Positions 50,901 to 61,774 of a stretch of 64,000 bases of DNA are shown here, piece after piece; position 1 is the stretch's first letter, and every line of letters begins with the position of its first letter. The position numbers and the translations under genes were made by a program. Origin of the DNA: Begonia masoniana (Eukaryota; Streptophyta; Magnoliopsida; Cucurbitales; Begoniaceae); NCBI GenBank assembly GCA_022432975.1, contig CM039511.1, forward strand, positions 47,936,902 to 48,000,901. Direction: 5' to 3'. The notes below the pieces were generated by a model. That model did no database searches and was not told the DNA's origin. It saw only the letters and a list, made by a program, of their open reading frames with translations.

Positions 50901-53900
50901 ATCGATTTGTTCCAAAAGAATGGAACGTATCAAGCAAATGAGGTTGAGTGTTACATGACTTGTGGTTAGAACCTAAGTTATCGATTTCACTTTCAAGGTT
51001 TTAACTTGAAGTGATGAGAACGACGTGTATTGAGGACCAAACAACCTTCATGGACGCGAAACTAAGACTTAGCAATGCGCTTGATGAAGCATTAGAAACT
51101 TCACTTCAATCGATTTGTTCCAAAAGAGTAGAACGTATCAAGCAAATGAGGTTGAGTGTTACATGACTTGTTGTTAGAACCTAAGTTATCGATTTCACTT
51201 TCAAGGTTTTAACTTGAAGTGATGAGAACGACGTGTATTGAGGACCAAACAACCTTCATGGACGCGAAACTAAGACTTAGCAATGCGCTTGATGAAGCAT
51301 TAGAAACTTCACTTCAATCGATTTGTTCCAAAAGAGTTGAACGTATCAAGCAAATGAGGTTGAGTGTTACATGACTTGTGTTTAGAACCTAAGTTATCGA
51401 TTTCACTTTCAAGGTTTTAACTTGAAGTGATGAGAACGACGTGTATTGAGGACCAAACAACCTTCATGGACGCGAAACTAAGACTTAGCAATGCGCTTGA
51501 TGAAGCATTAGAAACTTCACTTCAATCGATTTGCTCCAAAAGAGTTGAACGTATCAAGAAAATGAGGTTGAGTGTTACATGACTTGTGGTTAGAACCTAA
51601 GTTATCGAGTTCACTTTTAAGGTTTTAACTTGAAGTGATCAGAACGACGTGTATTGAGGACCCAACAACCTTTATGGACGCGAAACTAAGACTTAGTAAT
51701 GCGCTTGATGAAGCATTATAAACTTCACTTCAATCCATTTGTTCCAAAAGAATGGAACGTATCAAGCAAATGAGGTTGAGTGTTACATGACTTGTGGTTA
51801 GAACCTAAGTTATCGATTTCACTTTCAAGGTTTTAACTTGAAGTGATGAGAACGACGTGTATTGAGGACCAAACAACCTTCATGGACGCGAAACTAAGAC
51901 TTAGTAATGCGCTTGATGAAGCATTAGAAACTTCACTTCAATCGATTTGTTCCAAAAGAGTTGAACGTATCAAGCAAATGAGGTTGAGTGTTACATGACT
52001 TGTGTTTAGAACCTAAGTTATCGATTTCACTTTCAAGGTTTTAACTTGAAGTGATGAGAACGACGTGTATTGAGGACCAAACAACCTTCATGGACGCGAA
52101 ACTAAGACTTAGTAATGCGCTTGATGAAGCATTAGAAACTTCACTTCAATCGATTTGTTCCAAAGAGTTGAACGTATCAAGCAAATGAGGTTGAGTGTTA
52201 CATGACTTGCTGGTTAGAACCTAAGTTATCGATTTCACTTACAAGGTTTTAACTTGAAGTGATGAGAACGACGTGTATTGAGGACCCAACAACCTTCATG
52301 GACGCGAAACTAAGACTTAGTAATGCGCTTGATGAAGCATTAGAAACTTCACTTCAATCGATTTGTTCCAAAAGAGTTGAACGTATCAAGCAAATGAGGT
52401 TGAGTGTTACATGACTTGCGGTTAGAACCTAAGTTATCGATTTCACTTACAAGGTTTTAACTTGAAGTGATGAGAACGACGTGTATTGAGGACCCAACAA
52501 CATTCATGGACGCGAAACTAAGACTTAGTAATGCGCTTGATGAAGCATTAGAAACTTCACTTCAATCGATTTGTTCCAAAGAGTTGAACGTATCAAGCAA
52601 ATGAGGTTGAGTGTTACATGACTTGCTGGTTAGAACCTAAGTTATCCATTTCACTTTCAAGGTTTTAACTTGAAGTGATGAGAACGACGTGTATTGAGGA
52701 CCCAACAACCTTCATGGACGCGAAACTAAGACTTAGTAATGCGCTTGATGAAGCATTAGAAACTTCACTTCAATCGATTTGTTCCAAAAGAGTTGAACGT
52801 ATCAAGCAAATGAGGTTGAGTGTTACATGACTTGTGGTTAGAACCTAAGTTATCGATTTCACTTTCAAGGTTTTAACTTGAAGTGATGAGAACGACGTGT
52901 ATTGAGGACCAAACAACCTTCATGGACGCGAAACTAAGACTTAGTAATGCGCTTGATGAAGCATTAGAAACTTCACTTCAATCGATTTGTTCCAAAAGAG
53001 TTGAACGTATGAAGCAAATGAGGTTGAGTGTTACATTACTTGTGGTTAGAACCTAAGTTATCCATTTCACTTTCAAGGTTTTAACTTGAAGTAATGAGAA
53101 CGACGTGTATTGAGGACCCAACAACCTTCATGGACGCGAAACTAAGACTTAGTAATGCGCTTGATGAAGCATTATAAACTTCAATTCAATCGATTTGTTC
53201 CAAAAGAGTGGAACGTATCAAGCAAATGAGGTTGAGTGTTACATGACTTGTGGTTAGAACATAATTTATCCAATTCACATTCAAAGTTTTAACTTGAAGT
53301 GATGAGAACGACTTGTATTTAGGACCCAACAACCTTCATGGACGCGAAACAAAAACTTAGTAATGCGCTTGATGAAGCATTAGAAACTTCACTTCAATCG
53401 ATTTGTTCCAAAAGAGTTGAACGTATCAAGCAAATGAGGTTGAGTGTTACATGACTTGTGGTTAGAACCTAAGTTATCCATTTCACTTTCAAGGTTTTAA
53501 CTTGAAGTGATGAGAACGACTTGTATTGAGGACCCAACAACCTTCATAGACGCGAAACTAAGACTTAGTAATGCGTTTGATGAAGCATTATAAACTTCAA
53601 TTCAATCGATTTGTTCCAAAAGAGTGGATCGTATCAAGCAAATGAGGTTGAGTGTTACATGACTTGCGGTTAGAACCTAAGTTATCTATTTCACTTACAA
53701 GGTTTTAACTTGAAGTGATGAGAACGACGTGTATTAAGGACCCAACAACCTTCATGGACGCGAAACTAAGACTTAGTAATGCGCTTGATGAAGCATTATA
53801 AACTTCACTTCAATCGATTTGTTCCAAAAGAATGGAACGTATCAAGCAAATGAGGTTGAGTGTTACATTACTTGTGGTTAGAACCTAAGTTTTCGATTTC

Positions 53901-53980
53901 ACTTTCAAGGTTTTAACTTGAAGTGATGAGAACGACGTGTATTGAGGACCCAACAACCTTCATGGACGCGAAACTAAGAC
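47990..53980 (+). repeat. Long-range duplication at 24-monomer spacing
   Basis: A ~1-kb run of variant monomers at about 47990-48990 recurs at about 52980-53980. CGTATGAAGC is at 48015 and 53007, and CTTCATAGAC is at 48551 and 53542. The spacings of 4992 and 4991 bp are 24 monomers (three 8-mers). Confidence 0.8.
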
Positions 53981-54311
53981 TTTGTAATGCGCTTGATGGA
54001 GCATTGGAAACTTTATTTCAATCAATTTGTTCCAAAAGAGTTGAACGTATCAAGCAAATGAGGTTGAGTGTTACATGACTTGCGGTTAGAACCTAAGTTA
54101 TCGATTTCACTTACAAGGTTTTAACTTGAAGTGATGAGAACGACGTGTATTGAGGACCCAACAACCTTCATGGACGTGAAACTAAGACTTAGTAATGTGC
54201 TTGATGAAGCATTAGAAACTTCACTTCAATCGATTTGTTCCAAAAGAGTTGAACGTATCAAGCAAATGAGGTTGGGTGTTACATGACTTGTGGTTAGAAC
54301 CTAAGTTATCC

Positions 54312-55996
54312 TTTCCATATGTCATCCATTACAAAAAAGGTAAAGACAACGTAGTCGCTGATGCGTTGTCAAGGAGGTACGTTTTAATCACTTCTCTACA
54401 ATCTAAATTGTTAGGATTTGAATTTATTAAGGATTTGTATTAATCGGATATAGATTTTTGTCATGTATGGAGAGATTGTGAGAAAATTGCATGTGCTGAT
54501 TATTATAGACATGATGGGTATTTATTTCGATAGGATAAACTTTGTATACCTAAATGCTCATTACGTGAATTGCTTGTTAGAGAAACACATGGTGGAGGAT
54601 TAATGGGACACTTTGGAATTGACAAAACTTTGAATGTCTTGATAGAACATTTCTTTTGGCCAAAAATGAAGCATGATGTTATAACTATTTGTGAAAGATG
54701 CATTGAATGTAGGAAGGCAAAGTCAAAAATCAAACCATATGGATTGTATAGTCCTTTACCCGTGCCCGAGCACCCTTGGACGGATATTTCCATGGACTTT
54801 GTGTTAGGTTTACCAAGAACACAAGGAGGTAAGGATAGTATTTTTGTGGTTGTGGATCGATTTAGTAAAATGGCACATTTTATAGCATGTTCTAAAACTA
54901 ATGATGCTACACATATAGCGGATTTATTTTTTAAAGAAATTGTGCGTTTACATGGATTACCTAGAACAATTGTTAGTGATAGGGATGTGAAGTTTCTAAG
55001 TCACTTTTGGAGAACCTTATGAAATAAGCTAGGTACAAAATTGTTGTTTTCCACCGTGGCACACCCTCAAACGGATGGACAAACCGAGGTAGTGAATCGA
55101 ACTTTATCTACATTGTTGAGAGCAATAATTTCTAAGAATTTAAAACAGTGGAAAAATTGCTTGCCACATGTTGAGTTCGCTTACAATAGAGTTGTTCATT
55201 CTACTACTTCTTACTCACCATTTGACATTGTGTATGGCTGTAACCCTCTTACACCGCTTGATTTATTACCATTACCTTCTAATGAATTTGTTGATTTAAA
55301 TGGAAAAAGAAAGGCTGAATTCGTAAGAGAATTACACTCGAAGGTTCGAGAAAACATTATACAAAAGAACGAGCACTATGCGCAACAAGCCAACAAGAGT
55401 AGAAAAGAAATCATTTTTGAACCCGGAGATTGGGTTTGGGTGCATCTACGAAAGGAGAGATTTGCGGACCGGAGAAATAATAAATTACAACCGCGAGGAG
55501 ACGGTCCCTTCCAAGTGTTGGAACGCATCAATGACAATGCTTATAAGATTGACTTACCGAGCGAATATGGTAATGTAAGCGCTACTTTTAATGTTAGTGA
55601 CTTATCTTTGTTTGATGCAGATTCGAGGACGAATCTTTTCGAAGAGAGAGGGAATGATGTAGTCAAAGGAGCAACTAAGGACAATCAAGAAGCAATAGGG
55701 AACCAAGATCCATTGATGAATATAGGAGGACCAATGACGAGATCAAGAACGAAGAAAATAAACAAAAGACTACAAATTTTAATCAAAGACATCCAAGAAA
55801 AGGAATCATCACAAAATGTGCAACGAGCAATAATATTACTAAGTGTTGATGAAGAAGCAAGGACTGGAAAAGAAGCCCAAAACGAAGTATCAAAAATAAA
55901 GACTTCCCACATGGTCACCCAACATGGCACTACTCTAGCCCAAGAGTTTTTAACTTCAAAGTTCTTACAAGTGCCACACCATTGGGCTAGGCCCAC
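54312..55996 (+). pseudogene. Family C pol fragment: RNase H end, integrase, C-terminus
   Basis: Plus-strand Pol starting abruptly at the satellite junction within the RNase H-integrase connector ([16 protein letters not shown]). Stops occur near 54442 and 54531. Integrase then reads from 54570: [62 protein letters not shown] at 55021 replaces a Trp codon seen in the copy at 62400. The second half (55041 on) carries [40 protein letters not shown] and FNVSDLSLFDAD. The C-terminus (GGPMTRSRTKKINKR) extends into the LTR and ends ...HHWARPTI at 56001. No chromodomain is visible. Confidence 0.88.
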
Positions 55997-56517
55997 AATC
56001 TGAATTAAACTCGAGACTCACGTTACTTAAACCTAAGTTCCGCGGTCACCATCCACTTGCACCACTTTCCAATTTTCCTTCTCTTATTTTTGGAAACTTT
56101 TCTATTGTCTAATTAGGATATTTTGATTATTTCTAATTATGTTATTACCTTATTAGTTTTATCCCTTTGCCTATTTAAGGGAGGCTTGTAATAGATTTTA
56201 GGCACTTTTGAATGAATTGATTTTTATTAAGCTTTTGCTTTGAGGTGAGATCCTTATAATTCTCTTCTTGAGTTCTTGGATTAGAACTTGATCTTCTTCA
56301 AGTGTATTCTTGAAAAGATCGAACTTGATAGCTTAGGTTCAACCAACGAGTTTGGTTCGGGTCTAGCTACTTTTCTGATAACTTTGGTTCCATCGCTATC
56401 TATCGATTGGGGTCAAGTTCATTCTTCTTATTCTTTCGAATCAATAAAGGCATTATTCCCTTTGAATTCCGTATTGCGTGTTGGGTCTAAGATCTCTAAT
56501 ATCTTAGGTTCATATCA
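55655..56517 (+). mobile_element. Family C LTR (863 bp)
   Basis: TGATGTAGTC...GGTTCATATCA, preceded by a polypurine tract (55641-55654). About 115 codons of Pol lie inside it. It lacks one copy of a 12-bp tandem repeat (CCCAAAACGAAG) present at 59698-59722. Satellite follows immediately at monomer position ~189. Confidence 0.92.
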
Positions 56518-57088
56518 TCAAGGTTTTAACTTAAAGTGATGAGAACGATATGTATTCAGGACCCAACAACCTTTATGGACGCGAAACTAAGACTTAGTAA
56601 TGCGCTTGATGAAGCATTAGAAACTTCACTTCAATCGATTTGTTCCAAAAGAGTTGAACGTATCAAGCAAATGAGGTTGAGTGTTAAATAAATTGTGGTT
56701 AGAACATAAGTTATCCAATTCACATTCAAGGTTTTAACTTGAAGTGATGAGAACGACGTGTATTGAGGACCCAACAACCTTCATGGACGCGAAACTAAGA
56801 CTTAGTAATGCGCTTGATGAAGCATTAGAAACTTTACTTCAATCGATTTGTTCCAAAAGAGTTGAACGTATCAAGCAAATGAGGTTGAGTGTTATATGAC
56901 TTGTGGTTAGAACCTAAGTTATCCATTTCACTTTCAAGGTTTTAACTCGAAGTGATGAGAACGACGTGTATTGAGGACCCAACAACCTTTATGGACGCGA
57001 AACTAAGACTTAGTAATGCTCTTGATGAAGCATTAGAAACTTCACTTCAATCGATTTGTTCCAAAAGAGTTGAACGTATCAAGCAAAT
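56518..57088 (+). repeat. Satellite, ~2.7 monomers
   Basis: 208-bp satellite in the main orientation, from TCAAGGTTTTAAC to AAGCAAAT (monomer position ~135). It continues the array after the family C fragment, with about 10 bp (positions 180-188) unaccounted for. Confidence 0.92.
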
Positions 57089-57789
57089 CAAGTCTCGATT
57101 TTTATCATCAATTTTTTTCTTCTTGTGAATTTCTCCTCTTGAAATTCGAAAAGTACAAAAAAAAAAAAAAATTGTCAAAAGTCAAAAAAAAAAAAGAATT
57201 GTCAAAAGTCAAAAAAAAAAGTTGTCAAAAGTAAAAAAAAAAAAGAGTTGTGAGAAGTCAAAAAAAAAAAAAAATCAAAATTTTGTTCTAGATATTTTGA
57301 AATTTTTAGCCTTTTAAATTCTTAAATTCGTATATAATTGTTCTTTGAAAATTCAAATTGTTGAATCTTCATTCGAAATATTGTCTTTATCCAAATTTAA
57401 TTCTTTGAAGGTTCAAATTGTTGTTGAATCTTCATTTGAAATATTGTACTCGTCCAAAATTTTGTCTTATTTCAATTGTACCCTTGATTTAGCAATATTT
57501 ACAAGTTTGAACTTTTAAGCTTTAAAGTTTGATTTTTTATAGTTTGGCTTGTTGAATATTTACCATCGATCAAGTTCTTACGTAAAGAACTAAAAGGGAG
57601 ATCTAGAGGTAAAAGGCAAGAGGGTGAGACTATTATAGAAAAAGCATTAATTTTTTAGCGAAACACGAGTGGAGTGACATCCATTGAGAGCAAACACGTG
57701 AGGGAGAGGTAAGGTCCATTACTTGATTATTTTTCTTTTACTTCTAACTATTTTCTTTTATTTTCTTATTGTGGTCGGAAAAGAAAATC
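57089..57789 (+). other. Family C leader
   Basis: Non-coding leader of the next family C element. Its 5' LTR and primer site are missing at the satellite junction. It holds four or five A runs alternating with TTGTCAAAAGTC (about 57156-57277). The conserved box CACGTGAGGGAG is at 57695-57706, followed by GAGGTAAGGTCC, about 85 bases before gag. Confidence 0.72.
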
Positions 57790-59480
57790 ATGAGTGGAGA
57801 ACAAAACGAGGTGGACTTAAAGTTGTTCATGAAAGCCATGCAAGAAAATTTCAAGGCTTTAAATACGAGGATGGACCAATTGGAATCTCCATCCCCTAGT
57901 CATATGCGGCGAAGGAAGGATTTTGATGGAGAATTCGAAGAGTATAGTGGTTATTACCCAAAAGAAAGAAATGAAGGGACAAACCGAGAAGACAATGATT
58001 TACGAAATATCAAAAGTAAATATTCCACCTTTCCAAGGGAAGAACGACCCCGAGGGATATTTGGATTGGGAAAGAAAAGTAGACTTGGCATTTGAGTTTC
58101 AAAATTATTCGGAGGATAAGAAGCTTAAGTTAATCACCATGGAGTTCACGGATTATGCTAGTATTTCGTGGGATCAATTAGTTAAGAACCGGAGGAGGAA
58201 TGGTGAAGCACAAATCAGCACATGGAAAGACTTGAAGGCCATCATGAAAAAAAAGATATGTTCCATCATACTACTATAGAGACGTGAGTCGCAAGCTCCA
58301 AAATTTGACACAAGGTTTCAAAAGTGTGGAGGAATATTATAAAGAGATGGAGGTAGCCATGATAAGGGCTAATGTGGAAGAAGATAATGAAGCAACCATG
58401 GCTCGTTTTATTGGGGGATTGAATCGAGAAATTGCGGATGTGGTGGATCTACAACACTACATCGACTTGGAGGAGTTACTACACAAATCAATCAAAGTTG
58501 AGCGGCAACTAAAGACTAAGGGAAAAACTGTGTCCAACAATCAAGTGTTACCACAAAAAGCTAAGGCTGAGACTTCAAATCCAATTAGAACCCGAGAGAT
58601 TAAGTGCTTTCGATGCCAAGGGTTCGGACACATAGCTTCAAATTGTCCAAATAAAAGAGCTATGATTTTAAGGGACAATGGCGATGTGGAGAGTGTGAGT
58701 TCGAGTGATGGTGAGATGTCACCACTTGAGGATTGTAGTGACGTTGAGGTAGAGGAACCAGTAAAAGAATATCTTTTAGTCACAAGACGAGTATTGAATG
58801 TGCAAACTAAGGAAGATGGAGACAAAGTACAACGTGAGCATATATTCCATACAAGATGCCATGTGCTAAACAAAGTTTGTAGTTTGATCATCGATAGTGG
58901 GAGTTACACCAATGTAGCAAGTACATTACTAGTCCAAAAGTTGAATTTAAAAACCGAGCAACATCCAAAACCATACAAGTTGCAATGGTTAAGCGATTGT
59001 GGAGAAATCAAGGTGAATAAACAGGTGGAAGTTCCTTTATCAATTGGAAGATACCAAGATAAAGTTTTATGTGATGTAGTGCCGATGCAAGCTACACGCA
59101 TACTTTTGGGGAGACCTTGGCAATATGACCGAAACGGCAAGTATAATGGTTACAAGAATGAGTATTCGTTGGTTTACAATGGAAAAACTGTTATCCTTAC
59201 ACCATTAAAGCCATGGGAGGCAATTGAAGATCAACAGAGGATCGCAAAAGAATTTCAAATAATTAAGGATGAAAAAGGGAAAGAAAGTGGTGAAAAGAAA
59301 TTAGTTGAAAAAGAGGCCGAAAAAAAAAGTGGTGAAAAGAAATTAGTTGAAAAAGAGGCAAAAATAGAGAAAGAAGGTGGAGAAAGAAAAATAGTTGAAA
59401 AGAGCATAAAGAGGGATGAAAATCCGAGGGAGCAAGAGAGAAAAATCGAGGGAAAAGAGATAAAAACCGAGGGAGAGTGA
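57790..59480 (+). pseudogene. Family C Gag-protease element lacking RT, RNase H and integrase
   Basis: Gag starts MSGEQNEVDLKLFMKAMQEN. The alternative upstream ATG at 57769 adds residues with no counterpart in the other families. The frame shifts near 58010. The capsid motifs are IPPFQGKNDPEGYLDWERK and YASISWDQL; a second break is near 58255. From 58284 one frame gives [20 protein letters not shown], a CCHC knuckle ([14 protein letters not shown]), the protease site [12 protein letters not shown] and [12 protein letters not shown]. It then enters a Lys/Glu-rich tail with two 14-residue repeats ([14 protein letters not shown] type, 42-bp period, 59286 and 59328). The stop TGA (59478-59480) is the first three bases of the 3' LTR. 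The whole pol downstream of protease is missing, yet a polypurine tract (59469-59477) and LTR are in place. Confidence 0.88.
59286..59369 (+). repeat. 42-bp coding tandem repeat (2 copies)
   Basis: AGTGGTGAAAAGAAATTAG starts at 59286 and 59328. The unit encodes a 14-residue charged repeat in the tail of the Gag-protease protein; a degenerate third copy follows to about 59405. Confidence 0.8.
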
Positions 59481-60353
59481 TGTAGTCAAAGGAGCAACTA
59501 AGGACAATCAAGAAGCAATAGGGAGCCAAGATCCATTGATGAATATAGGAGGACCAATGACGAGATCAAGAACGAAGAAAATAAACAAAAGACTACAAAT
59601 TTTAATCAAAGACATCCAAGAAAAGGAATCATCACAAAATGTGCAACGAGCAATAATATTACTAAGTGTTGATGAAGAAGCAAGGACTGGAAAAGAAGCC
59701 CAAAACGAAGCCCAAAACGAAGTCTCAAAAATAAAGACTTCCCACATGGTCACCCAACATAGCACTACTCTAGCCCAAGAGTTTTTAACTTCAAAGTTCT
59801 TACAAGTGCCACACCATTGGGCTAGGCCCACAATCTGAATTAAACTCGAGACTCACGTTACTTAAACCTAAGTTCCGCGGCCACCATCCACTTGCACCAC
59901 TTTCCAATTTTCCTTCTCTTATTTTTGGAAACTTTCCTATTGTCTAATTAGGATATTTTGATTATTTCTAATTATGTTATTACCTTATTAGTTTTATCCC
60001 TTTGCCTATTTAAGGGAGGCTTGTAATAGATTTTAGGGACTTTTGAATGAATTGATTTTTATTAAGCTTTTGCTTTGAGGTGAGATCCTTATAATTCTCT
60101 TCTTGAGTTCTTGGATTAGAACTTGATCTTCTTCAAGTGTATTCTTGAAAAGATCGAACTTGATAGCTTAGGTTCAACCAACGAGTTTGGTTCGGGTCTA
60201 GCTACTTTTTCTGATAACTTTGGTTCCATCGCTATCTATCGATTGGGGTCAAGTTCCTTCTTCTTATTCTTTTGAATCAATAAAGGCATTATTCCCTTTG
60301 AATTCCGTATTGCGTGTTGGGTCTAAGATCTCTAATATCTTAGGTTCATATCA
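59478..60353 (+). mobile_element. Family C 3' LTR of the Gag-protease element (876 bp)
   Basis: TGATGTAGTC...GGTTCATATCA, the same length as the minus-strand LTR at 60899-61774. It carries the Pol C-terminal segment (59536-59838) although this element has no integrase. Followed by TTTGGGTCTAAG rather than a primer site. Confidence 0.9.
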
Positions 60354-60568
60354 TTTGGGTCTAAGATCTCGTAATATTCATTAGATAGCTTTTTTTTTTT
60401 CTTTTTGAATTTTCGGAATTTTTTTTTTTTTTTTTTTTTCGAATTTTTTTTTTTTGATCTAAAACGAAAAATAGAATAATCGAAAGGTTTTGTGGAGAAG
60501 AAAAGAAGAATAACAAGAATGATAAAGATAGCTTCTTTGAATCGAAGAACCTTCGCTCTGATACCAAA
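60354..60568 (-). other. Family C leader fragment with primer-binding site
   Basis: On the minus strand this starts with a primer site TGGTATCAGAGC (60555-60566). A short leader with runs of A follows (T runs on the plus strand near 60391-60456). It ends against the plus-strand LTR at 60353, near a duplicated GGGTCTAAGATCTC. It is the first ~215 bp of a minus-strand family C element whose remainder is missing. Confidence 0.7.
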
Positions 60569-60775
60569 TGATATGAACCTAAGATATTAGAGATCTTAGA
60601 CCCAACACGCAATACGGAATTCAAAGGGAATAATGCCTTTATTGATTCAAAAGAATAAGAAGAAGGAACTTGACCCCAATCGATAGATAGCGATGGAACC
60701 AAAGTTATCAGAAAAAGTAGCTAGACCCGAACCAAACTCGTTGGTTGAACCTAAGCTATCAAGTTCGATCTTCTT
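60569..60775 (-). mobile_element. Family C 5' LTR fragment
   Basis: TGATATGAACC... is the end of a family C LTR in minus orientation, next to its primer site. It breaks at GATCTT, where the sequence turns back into plus orientation. Confidence 0.85.
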
Positions 60776-60898
60776 CAAGTGTATTCTTGAAAAGATCGAA
60801 CTTGATAGCTTAGGTTCAACCAACGAGTTTGGTTCGGGTCTAGCTGCTTTTTCTGATAACTTTGGTTCCATCGCTATCTATCGATTGGGGTCAAGTTC
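60662..60898. repeat. Inverted repeat (hairpin) of LTR sequence
   Basis: Left arm about 60665-60772 and right arm about 60793-60898 are reverse complements with very few mismatches, separated by about 20 bases (CTTCAAGTGTATTCTTG). The right arm is plus-orientation LTR and stops exactly where the full minus-strand LTR begins (60899). Confidence 0.88.
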
Positions 60899-61774
60899 TG
60901 ATATGAACCTAAGATATTAGAGATCTTAGACCCAACACGCAATACGGAATTCAAAGGGAATAATGCCTTTATTGATTCGAAAGAATAAGAAGAAGGAACT
61001 TGACCCCAATCGATAGATAGCGATGGAACCAAAGTTATCAGAAAAAGCAGCTAGACCCGAACCAAACTCGTTGGTTGAACCTAAGCTATCAAGTTCGATC
61101 TTTTCAAGAATACACTTGAAGAAGATCAAGTTCTAATCCAAGAACTCAAGAAGAGAATTATAAGGATCTCACCTCAAAGCAAAAGCTTAATAAAAATCAA
61201 TTCATTCAAAAGTCCCTAAAATCTATTACAAGCCTCCCTTAAATAGGCAAAGGGATAAAATTAATAAGGTAATAACATAATTAGAAATAATCAAAATATC
61301 ATAATTAGACAATAGAAAATTTTCCAAAAATAAGAGAAGGAAAATTGGAAAGTGGTGCAAGTGGATGGCGGCCGCGGAACTTAGGTTTAAGTAACGTGAG
61401 TCTCGAGTTTAATTCAGATTGTGGGCCTAGCCCAATGGTGTGGCACTTGTAAGAACTTTGAAGTTAAAAACTCTTGGGCTAGAGTAGTGCCATGTTGGGT
61501 GACCATGTGGGAAGTCTTTATTTTTGAGACTTCGTTTTGGGCTTCGTTTTGGGCTTCTTTTCCAGTCCTTGCTTCTTCATCAACACTTAGTAATATTATT
61601 GCTCGTTGCACATTTTGTGATGATTCCTTTTCTTGGATGTCTTTGATTAAAATTTGTAGTCTTTTGTTTATTTTCTTCGTTCTTGATCTCGTCATTGGTC
61701 CTCCTATATTCATCAATGGATCTTGGCTCCCTATTGCTTCTTGATTGTCCTTAGTTGCTCCTTTGACTACATCA
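60899..61774 (-). mobile_element. Family C 3' LTR, minus strand (876 bp)
   Basis: Complete LTR from TGATATGAACC at 60899 to GACTACATCA at 61774. A minus-strand polypurine tract follows at 61775-61788, then the integrase C-terminus. It forms a large inverted repeat with 59478-60353. Confidence 0.92.

Larger units (their letters stand above)
36878..54311 (+). repeat. 208-bp satellite array, right block (~84 monomers)
   Basis: Continuation of the left array in the same orientation and phase. The first ~300 bp (36880-37180) are unusually error-rich. Marker variants of the left block recur here. For example ACATTATTTG plus CACAATCAAGG at 22923 recurs at 38831 and 39875. From about 43.28 kb the array has an 8-monomer higher-order structure. 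It ends at monomer position ~179, joined to a family C pol fragment. Confidence 0.95.

Noticed and set aside
9205..54311. CRISPR-like regular repeats
   Set aside because: The repeat unit is 208 bp with no unique spacers, in a eukaryotic retrotransposon context; it is satellite DNA.
61421..61744. 107-codon open frame in family C LTRs (also 59508-59831 and 55685-55996)
   Set aside because: It is antisense to the LTR-encoded Pol tail, and its conservation follows from that tail.
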